Source: Armatimonas sp043757465 (GTDB lineage: Bacteria > Armatimonadota > Armatimonadia > Armatimonadales > Armatimonadaceae). From it: a stretch of DNA of 19,452 bases. A program made the position numbers and the translations under genes. Below are positions 14,834-19,452 of the stretch, in pieces. Under the pieces are notes generated by a model, which was given only the letters and a program-made list of their open reading frames with translations, did no database searches and had not been told where the DNA came from. The stretch is taken from positions 1 to 19,452 of the forward strand of contig NZ_JAYVPL010000102.1 of NCBI RefSeq assembly GCF_043757465.1, read 5' to 3'. The stretch's first letter is position 1, and every line of letters begins with the position of its first letter.

Positions 14834-16246
14834 ATGTCCAACACTCTTGGGATCTTCGACGACCACGGCGACATCGGCATAGTTGCCCACACAGGCTCTG
14901 TGGCTTTCGATTCTGCCCGTGCTACCTACACCATGACGGGAAGCGGTCTTAATATGTGGGCCACGCGCGATGCCTTCCACTATCTCTGGCACGAAGCGTC
15001 GGGGGCACTGTCTCTGAGCACTGAGGTTGCCTTCTTGGGCGACAGTGGCGAACCGCACCGCAAGGCGGGGATCGTCTTTCGACAAGACCTCGACGCCGAT
15101 TCGATCTATGTGGATGCGGTGGTGCACGGCGACGGGCTGACCTCGCTTCAGTTTCGTACTATCAAGGGCGGCCCTACCCAGGAAGTGCAGGCTGCCGTCT
15201 CCGCGCCAAAAACGATCAAGCTGGAGAAGCAAGGCGAGTACATTCGCCTCTACACCGACGGTGAGTTCTCAGGCGCGGCAGTCGCGCTGGAGTTCACCGC
15301 GCCGTTCTACATAGGTCTTGCCATCTGCTCGCACAACGACAATATGAGCGAGGCGGCGATTTTCTCGAATGTCGAGTGGGGGGTGCCTGCTGACGGCCCA
15401 ACCGCTCTCTACAGCACGCTCGAAACCATTGCGATTGCCTCGACGGATCGAAAAGTGCAGCTCTGTCAGAAGGCACACTTTGAGGCACCCAACTGGCTCC
15501 CGGACAACAGCGCCTGGCTCTATAACTCCAGTGGTCTGATCTACAAACTGCCGATTGGCGGCGGTGGGTTCGAACAAATTGACACGGGCTTCGCGACGCG
15601 CTGTAACAACGATCATGGCGTCACGTTTGATGGAAAAACTCTGATTATTAGCGACCAGTCTACCGAAGACCGGCAGTCGCGCATCTACACGCTTCCCGTC
15701 ACCGGCGGCACCCCGACGCTGATTACTCCCAACGCCCCAAGCTACTGGCACGGCGTCTCCCCCGATGGTCAGACACTCGCCTACTGTGCGCAGCGCAACG
15801 GCCAGTTCGACATCTACACGATTCCGATCACCGGCGGCGACGAAACCCAACTCACGAATGTCCCCGGCCTCGATGATGGCCCGGAGTACTCCCCCGATGG
15901 AAAGCATATCTACTTCAACTCCGAGCGCACGGGCAAGATGCAAGCCTGGCGAATGAAGGCCGATGGCAGCGATCAGGAGCAGCTCACGTTTGACACGCGC
16001 AACAACTGGTTCCCCCACGTCTCGCCGGATAACAAAAAAATGGTCTATCTTAGCTACGAGCCGGATGTGAAGGGGCATCCAGCGGGCAAAGATGTCGAGC
16101 TTAGATTAATGGACTTAGCCACCAAAAACATCACGACGCTCGCGAGTTTCTACGGAGGGCAGGGCACCATCAATGTCAACTCCTGGTCGCCCGACAGCCG
16201 ACAGCTCGCCTTTGTCACCTACCAAAACACCCCAAACTCAAGTTAA
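14834..16246 (+). CDS. Lectin-like (DUF1349-type) domain fused to PD40/TolB-like propeller
   Basis: 470 residues from ATG 14834; an earlier in-frame ATG at 14756 overlaps the divergent CLC start. Residues ~1-190 look like a concanavalin-type DUF1349 sandwich: LWHEASGALSLSTEVAF, AGIVFRQDLDADSIYVDAVVH, LEKQGEYIRLYTDGE, FYIGLAICSHNDNMSEAAIFSNVEW. From about 225 on it is a PD40 propeller: HGVSPDGQTLAYCAQRNGQFDIYTI, PEYSPDGKHIYFNSERTGKMQAWRM, PHVSPDNKKMVYLSYEPD, WSPDSRQLAFVTY. Propellers of this type are often annotated TolB/TolR-like in error; no export leader is visible, so it may be cytoplasmic. A carbohydrate- or ligand-binding role is inferred from the sandwich. It stands 22 bp before the PQQ-like gene. 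Confidence 0.8.
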   Translation: MSNTLGIFDDHGDIGIVAHTGSVAFDSARATYTMTGSGLNMWATRDAFHYLWHEASGALSLSTEVAFLGDSGEPHRKAGIVFRQDLDADSIYVDAVVHGDGLTSLQFRTIKGGPTQEVQAAVSAPKTIKLEKQGEYIRLYTDGEFSGAAVALEFTAPFYIGLAICSHNDNMSEAAIFSNVEWGVPADGPTALYSTLETIAIASTDRKVQLCQKAHFEAPNWLPDNSAWLYNSSGLIYKLPIGGGGFEQIDTGFATRCNNDHGVTFDGKTLIISDQSTEDRQSRIYTLPVTGGTPTLITPNAPSYWHGVSPDGQTLAYCAQRNGQFDIYTIPITGGDETQLTNVPGLDDGPEYSPDGKHIYFNSERTGKMQAWRMKADGSDQEQLTFDTRNNWFPHVSPDNKKMVYLSYEPDVKGHPAGKDVELRLMDLATKNITTLASFYGGQGTINVNSWSPDSRQLAFVTYQNTPNSS

Positions 16247-16253
16247 GATTAGG

Positions 16254-16259
16254 TAAGAT
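16254..16259 (+). promoter_or_regulatory. TAAGAT -10-like box upstream of PQQ-like propeller gene
   Basis: TAAGAT ends 9 nt before the ATG at 16269, and a near-copy of the same bases (TAAGATT) precedes it by 10 nt. No Shine-Dalgarno is seen. Confidence 0.3.
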
Positions 16260-16268
16260 TCCTCCATC

Positions 16269-16739
16269 ATGACAGCACGTATTCAGCTGCATTTTCAAAA
16301 AAACGAGCTTCAAGCAACCGATCGGAATGGAAAGACTATCTGGAAAAAGCGGTTCCCAGACAACGATGTGGTTGGAGTGGAGTGCAGGGGAGAACGTGTC
16401 TTTGTGACTCTCACCCAGGGCCTCTGCTGTCTCACACAAGCTTCCGGAAAAGAGATATGGAAAGCTCCGGCCAAGGGCTACACTCGGTATACAGGCAAAG
16501 CCACGATATATGAAGACACAGTGATGGTCAGTTTCTGGGCCAGTGGTGCCTACCTCCACTGCCGCACCGATGCCTTTGATGCCACAACGGGCAAGCTGCT
16601 GTGGGATGCCGTAGGAGAACTCAAGCAAGTGACGAAGACAAGAGTCGTACTGGAGCGTCGCTTCCCTGTTTTGGACCCGACTCCGCATGAGTTAGTCAGT
16701 CATGTTCAACTTGATCGTCGGTCAGGTAAAGAGAGGTAA
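16269..16739 (+). CDS. Small PQQ-like beta-propeller (quinoprotein-repeat) protein
   Basis: A 156-residue protein with PQQ_2-type blades: ATDRNGKTIWKKRFPDNDVVGVECRGERVFVT, LTQASGKEIWKAPAKG, and DAFDATTGKLLWDAVGEL. The xxxTGKxxW pattern repeats three times, enough for about three or four blades, whereas full propellers have six to eight. No signal peptide is visible. It may therefore be a shortened copy or assemble with another protein. Its TAA at 16737-16739 lies inside the Shine-Dalgarno of the following hydrolase gene, so those two are probably translated together. Function unknown. Confidence 0.72.
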   Translation: MTARIQLHFQKNELQATDRNGKTIWKKRFPDNDVVGVECRGERVFVTLTQGLCCLTQASGKEIWKAPAKGYTRYTGKATIYEDTVMVSFWASGAYLHCRTDAFDATTGKLLWDAVGELKQVTKTRVVLERRFPVLDPTPHELVSHVQLDRRSGKER

Positions 16740-16746
16740 ATCCGAA

Positions 16747-17556
16747 GTGTCCCTTCGTAAACAATCGCCCCCAACTATCGTCCCGCTCTGGGACGAAGGC
16801 GCTCCCGGCTTCGAGAGCCGCAAGGACGAGCCTGAGCTTGCCAAAGACTACTGGGTCAAGAACATCCACAACCCGTCGCTCACAGTGTTTCTGCCGCCCA
16901 AAGACAAAGCGACGGGCGCAGCCGTGATTATTGCACCTGGTGGCGGCCACAAAGAGCTGGTCTTCAATGCCGAGGGCAAGGAAGCGGCAGAGTATCTCGC
17001 CAGCATCGGTGTCGTGGCGTTTGCGCTGAAGTATAGATTAGCCCGTGAGGAGGGCTCGCCCTACAAGCTCGATGTGCATCCCCAGCAGGATGCCTACCGG
17101 GCAATGCGCCTTGTTCGTAGCCGCGCCAAAGAGTGGGGAATTGACCCGAAGCGTGTCGGCATGCTCGGCTTCTCCGCGGGCGGCGAGGTGGTCTCGATCG
17201 TGGCGTATGGAAAAGGCGACGGCGATCCGAATGCTCCTGACCCGATTGATCGTGAGAACGGCAAGCCGAGTTTTCAGATGCTGGTCTACCCTGGCGGCTT
17301 CGGTATCCCCGAAACCATTCTGCCCGACGCGCCGCCCGCGTTTTTCCTGGTCGCCAACGACGACGGCGCGACTCGGAGTATTATGAATCTAGCAAACAAG
17401 TACCGACAGGCAAAGGCTTCGATGGAGGTGCACATCTTCGCGCAGGGGCAGCACGCCTTCAACATGGGCAACCGCTCCAAGCTCACCAGCATCAAAACCT
17501 GGCCCCAGCGCATGGCCGACTGGCTCAGTGACAACGGCTGGCTTAAGAAAGCGTAG
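16747..17556 (+). CDS. Alpha/beta hydrolase (acetyl-xylan-esterase-like)
   Basis: 269 residues from GTG 16747, preferred because AGAGAGG lies 10 nt upstream and it begins just after the PQQ-like gene's stop. The alternative ATG 16702 would overlap that gene by 38 nt and has no Shine-Dalgarno. The alpha/beta-hydrolase core is clear: oxyanion loop APGGGHKEL, nucleophile Ser143 in GFSAGG, Asp of VANDDGA, and His236 of GQHAFNMG. The start PLWDEGAPGFESRKDEPE...NIHNPSLTVFLPP is typical of the esterase group annotated as xylan or sugar esterases. There is no export leader. Its neighbourhood near a GH39 enzyme and a lectin-type domain suggests carbohydrate-ester processing, but this is inference. Confidence 0.83.
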   Translation: MSLRKQSPPTIVPLWDEGAPGFESRKDEPELAKDYWVKNIHNPSLTVFLPPKDKATGAAVIIAPGGGHKELVFNAEGKEAAEYLASIGVVAFALKYRLAREEGSPYKLDVHPQQDAYRAMRLVRSRAKEWGIDPKRVGMLGFSAGGEVVSIVAYGKGDGDPNAPDPIDRENGKPSFQMLVYPGGFGIPETILPDAPPAFFLVANDDGATRSIMNLANKYRQAKASMEVHIFAQGQHAFNMGNRSKLTSIKTWPQRMADWLSDNGWLKKA

Positions 17557-17587
17557 CGCCACTTAGTAACCACGCAAGGCCAGACGA

Positions 17588-17593
17588 TACGGT
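17588..17593 (+). promoter_or_regulatory. TACGGT -10-like box upstream of methyltransferase
   Basis: TACGGT ends 5 nt before the ATG at 17599, without a Shine-Dalgarno. The match to TATAAT is weak; it is listed because it shares the spacing seen at five other starts in the window. Confidence 0.25.
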
Positions 17594-17598
17594 ACGTA

Positions 17599-18081
17599 AT
17601 GGATCAAAAACCCGACTACGACTATAACGGCCTCATCGCCCAAACCTGGGATTTACACCGCACCGAGGCGGAAAACTGGAGCGATAGCGTTTTGTATCGC
17701 GAGCTGGCCGAGCGCTACGGCCAACCCGTGCTCGATCTGGGCTGCGCAACCGGGCGGATTGTGCTGCCGTATCTGGAGCGCGGGATAGACACCGATGGCG
17801 TGGATAACTCGCCCGAGCTTTTGGAGATTTGCCGCCAGAAAGCCCTGGCGCGTGGCCTCTCCCCGAATCTCTACGAGCAGGACATCGTGACTCTGGCGCT
17901 GCCGCGCCGCTACAAAACCATTATCGGCTCGTCCAGTGTCTTCCAGCTCATCACTGACGAAGCGCGGGCACGGCAGACACTCCAGCGGCTCTATGCGCAC
18001 TTGGAACCGGGTGGGATTTTTGTCACATCGTTTGCCTTCGAGTGGCGAGAGGGCAACCAAGAGCGACTTGTGAGTCGCTAA
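17599..18081 (+). CDS. Class I SAM-dependent methyltransferase, probably C-terminally truncated
   Basis: 160 residues. VLDLGCATGRI is the glycine-rich SAM-binding motif I, VDNSPELLEI the acidic motif II end, and LEPGGIFVTSFAF the motif near strand 5. Small-molecule or Methyltransf_25-type enzymes with this start usually run about 230-260 residues. Here the reading frame stops at WREGNQERLVSR, directly after strand 5, where the opposing GNAT gene begins. The missing C-terminal third, usually the substrate-binding lid, suggests deletion, so the product may be inactive. The stop overlaps that of the convergent GNAT gene by 4 nt, and a hairpin (18063-18078) covers the last codons. Confidence 0.75.
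   Translation: MDQKPDYDYNGLIAQTWDLHRTEAENWSDSVLYRELAERYGQPVLDLGCATGRIVLPYLERGIDTDGVDNSPELLEICRQKALARGLSPNLYEQDIVTLALPRRYKTIIGSSSVFQLITDEARARQTLQRLYAHLEPGGIFVTSFAFEWREGNQERLVSR
18063..18078. other. Perfect 6-bp hairpin at convergent gene ends
   Basis: GCGACT, loop TGTG, AGTCGC. It lies across the last codons of the methyltransferase and abuts the GNAT stop. No T-run follows, so it is at best a weak bidirectional terminator. Confidence 0.4.
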
Positions 18082-18848
18082 ACCATGTTATCTGGGGGAA
18101 GCATGTTATCAGGAGGAAGCATGGAGTCAAGCGCGATCCCGACTTGTTTAAAACCTAGCCGCCCGTAGACCCCCGCGACACTCTCATCGGCGGCGCTAAG
18201 AAAGATACACGTGCAGCCGCGTGCGAACGCATCCTGCACCAGCGCCGTGGTGACCGCTCCCGCCAGCCCTTTGCGCCGCCATTCCGATGCCGTACCAATT
18301 CCGGCCACTTCCGTGACCTGCCCGACAGGCGAGTGCCCACCCGACGCTACGGGCTTGCCCCCCACAAAGGCCGCGATCACGCACGCCCCCCGCTCCAGCA
18401 TGCCACGCAGCATCTCCCCCGTAGCCTCGGCGGGATTGCCCCCATACGCGGCAGTGAGCACAGCCTCCACGGGCACGACTTCGGCGAGCGTGATCGGGCG
18501 AACCTCGGCAAGGTTGGTTATCTCAGGACGAAAACTCTCGGCTGTCACGACTTGCAGAGGACGCGGCGTGGGCGCGGGAAATCCAGCCTCGATAAGCTGC
18601 GCCGCCAGCTCCGGGTTCAGTTCCTTCAGATACTCCCAGCGCGGACGGCGCCCCCGTGCCACAAACGCCGCACGCACCGCCGCAATTTCGTCTAATGTCC
18701 CCTCTCGCTCCCCACGCACCGGGCGGGCATAAGAAATCTCAGGCATGTCCGAGTCGCGGCGGAAGTAGAGCAGGTAGGGCCCGATCCGCTCCACGTCGCA
18801 CGCCTGCGCCGGAGCCGCATCGAGATAGTCGTCAATTTGAGTCAGCAT
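18078..18848 (-). CDS. GNAT-family N-acetyltransferase
   Basis: 256 residues. The acetyl-CoA-binding loop is WRRKGLAGAVTTALVQDAF (~190-208), preceded by the beta-strand TEVAGIGTASE, and the closing motif AGVYGRLGFKQVG lies near 225-237. This is the C-terminal GNAT fold; the N-terminal ~110 residues may be a second, degenerate GNAT-like half. The substrate is unknown. ATG 18848 has AAGGA 8 nt upstream and follows the stop of the HNH-like remnant without a gap, so it was or is translated as part of that unit. The C-terminus ends in a duplicated MLPPDN-MLPPDN-MV, made by an 18-bp tandem repeat (18085-18120). Confidence 0.85.
   Translation of the reverse strand: MLTQIDDYLDAAPAQACDVERIGPYLLYFRRDSDMPEISYARPVRGEREGTLDEIAAVRAAFVARGRRPRWEYLKELNPELAAQLIEAGFPAPTPRPLQVVTAESFRPEITNLAEVRPITLAEVVPVEAVLTAAYGGNPAEATGEMLRGMLERGACVIAAFVGGKPVASGGHSPVGQVTEVAGIGTASEWRRKGLAGAVTTALVQDAFARGCTCIFLSAADESVAGVYGRLGFKQVGIALDSMLPPDNMLPPDNMV
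18085..18120. repeat. Imperfect 18-bp tandem duplication at GNAT 3' end
   Basis: ATGTTATCTGGGGGAAGC (18085-18102) and ATGTTATCAGGAGGAAGC (18103-18120) match at 16 of 18 positions. On the coding strand each encodes MLPPDN, so the duplication keeps the frame and only lengthens the tail. Confidence 0.88.
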
Positions 18849-19063
18849 TTATTCTTTCCTTTCCGCACTTTCCGCTAATATCTCGGTCAAAGGATGCTCC
18901 CCTAGAGCGATCAGTCCTCGGCGAACATTGATGACACCAGGGCGGTTTAGCTGAAGACGAGCAATGGTCGCCCGCGCGATTGCCGTCTTTGGTAGAAGCA
19001 ACAGGGCATCATCGCTCCAAGCGCCCGGAAGAAAACTGCCGCCCGGCGCTCTGCCTCTGTCAT
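18849..19063 (-). pseudogene. HNH-endonuclease-like gene remnant (core deleted, frame changed)
   Basis: An ATG at 19063 directly follows the upstream gene's TAG and begins MTEAERRAAVFFRALG, a plausible HNH-family N-terminus, but this frame stops after about 40 codons. In another frame the minus strand reads AWSDDALLLLPKTAIARAT, then IARLQLNRPGVINVRRGLIA and LGEHPLTEILAESAERKE, then TAA, abutting the GNAT ATG. That second part aligns with the C-terminal tail I recall for small HNH endonucleases (GLTATGRVTVSALELNRE...). The central Cys-x-x-Cys and His-bearing core is absent. The simplest reading is a deletion plus frameshift. An unknown frameshifted small gene is the alternative. Confidence 0.5.
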
Positions 19064-19351
19064 CTACGCTACCGTAGCAGGACGCAGACCAAGCTGTTGC
19101 ATCAGAGTTCGCACAGGGACACTGCGCCGCCGGGCAAGTTCCGCGAGATAAACCAGGCGCTGACCATCGCGCTCCTCGATCTCATCAGAGAGGGCGATCA
19201 GTTGCTGCTGCTCCTCGGGCGTGAGTGTTTCTGCAGCTCGCTTCTGCAGAAGACTTCGGTAGGTCTGCCAGAACGCCTCCGTAAACCCCTCGCAGATACG
19301 CACCTGAAGCTCAGTCGTGGAGAATGCTGCCGGGCCTGGGTCGGGACTCAA
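19064..19351 (-). CDS. Small helical protein, partner-like gene of HNH module
   Basis: Up to 95 residues, written from TTG 19351; the true start is unsure because no Shine-Dalgarno is visible and the N-terminal segment may belong to a repeat. The C-terminal half LTPEEQQQLIALSDEIEERDGQRLVYLAELARRRSVPVRTLMQQLGL is a helical segment like small proteins I recall encoded just before HNH endonucleases in cyanobacteria and other phyla. The stop TAG is immediately followed by the ATG of the HNH-like remnant, supporting that pairing. The biochemical role is unknown. Confidence 0.6.
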   Translation of the reverse strand: MSPDPGPAAFSTTELQVRICEGFTEAFWQTYRSLLQKRAAETLTPEEQQQLIALSDEIEERDGQRLVYLAELARRRSVPVRTLMQQLGLRPATVA

Positions 19352-19368
19352 AGCAAAAATGACGCTCG

Positions 19369-19452
19369 CCGGAGCAAGCTCCGGGGTATCTCTCGGAAGA
19401 CTTCGGCCTGAGAGCCGAAGCTCAAAGGGAACCGGGCATCCTGAGAGATGCC
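19369..19452. repeat. Three inverted repeats, two sharing a CTGAGA loop
   Basis: Plus strand: CCGGAGC-AA-GCTCCGG (19369-19384), CTTCGGC-CTGAGA-GCCGAAG (19401-19420) and GGCATC-CTGAGA-GATGCC (19435-19452, ending at the window edge). All stems are perfect. The second and third have different stems but the same 6-nt loop. The minus strand is also open through this stretch (reading ...FPLSFGSQAEVFREIPRS... to a TGA that overlaps the TTG at 19351). The translated repeat may thus be mistaken for a gene. It may be a dispersed palindromic element or a structured leader of the small gene; the rest lies outside. Confidence 0.65.

Noticed and set aside
15269..16078. Minus-strand frame of 269 codons opposite the lectin/PD40 gene
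   Set aside because: The opposite frame has repeated PD40 blades; this one has no family pattern and only reflects GC-rich codon bias.
18085..18120. Short repeats as a CRISPR array
   Set aside because: Two adjacent units without spacers, within a coding frame; this is a tandem duplication.
19385..19425. CTCTCAGG and CCGAAG on the minus strand suggesting a glycine riboswitch
   Set aside because: The paired GGAGAG element and tandem aptamer layout are absent; both strings are explained by the palindrome.
19401..19452. CTGAGA motifs suggesting a TPP (thi-box) riboswitch
   Set aside because: In the TPP aptamer this motif lies in a junction with other conserved strands; here it is a simple hairpin loop twice, and no pyrophosphate-binding helix sequence is seen.

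Overview
The window reads as a GC-rich (by eye roughly 60%) bacterial chromosome carrying several transferred or decaying segments. The gene content suggests Armatimonadota or a similar environmental phylum: a planctomycete-type cytochrome with DUF1587/1592/1588/1585 domains paired with a DUF1552 protein, several PD40/TolB-like beta-propellers, TPR-membrane proteins, and a GH39-like glycosidase. This placement is inferred from gene families only; no 16S or marker gene is present.

Left end (1-3106). An AT-rich ISKra4-type transposase runs in from the left edge, and its likely right terminal repeat lies 22 bp from the stop of an XRE regulator. The regulator is divergent from a two-gene unit: a 55-residue small protein whose stop overlaps the start of a large serine recombinase. 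The recombinase runs into an antisense initiator tRNA (tRNA-fMet) gene. The tRNA unit is complete: a near-consensus promoter, the tRNA with its C1:A72 mismatch, and an intrinsic terminator that is embedded in the recombinase 3' end.

TPR/propeller operon (6741-3163, minus strand). Four tightly packed genes encode two TPR proteins with C-terminal membrane segments, a PD40 lipoprotein, and a secreted PD40 protein with a Lys/Glu-rich linker. The last two are coupled through a TTGA overlap.

PSD cytochrome/DUF1552 pair (6819-10608, plus strand). A di-haem-motif exported protein is followed by a protein with a twin-arginine-like leader. A hairpin separates this pair from a convergent minus-strand group.

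Minus-strand group (14763-10676). A CLC antiporter with fluoride-type signature motifs overlaps a streptomycin 6-kinase-like phosphotransferase. A GH39-like glycosidase follows, then a 5'-truncated PD40 fragment with an in-frame stop.

Plus-strand group (14834-18081). A lectin-like/PD40 fusion, a PQQ-like propeller, an alpha/beta hydrolase, and a shortened SAM methyltransferase. The methyltransferase meets a GNAT acetyltransferase tail to tail.

Right end (18078-19452, minus strand). The GNAT gene is preceded by a broken HNH-endonuclease-like remnant and its small partner-like gene. At the window edge are three inverted repeats, two with the same 6-nt loop.

Two patterns cut across genes. Many genes that start transcription units lack a Shine-Dalgarno and instead have a TANNNT box 4-9 nt before the start codon, suggesting leaderless mRNAs, whereas internal operon genes carry clear Shine-Dalgarno sites. 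Two unrelated minus-strand genes, GH39 and GNAT, end in imperfect 18-bp tandem duplications.
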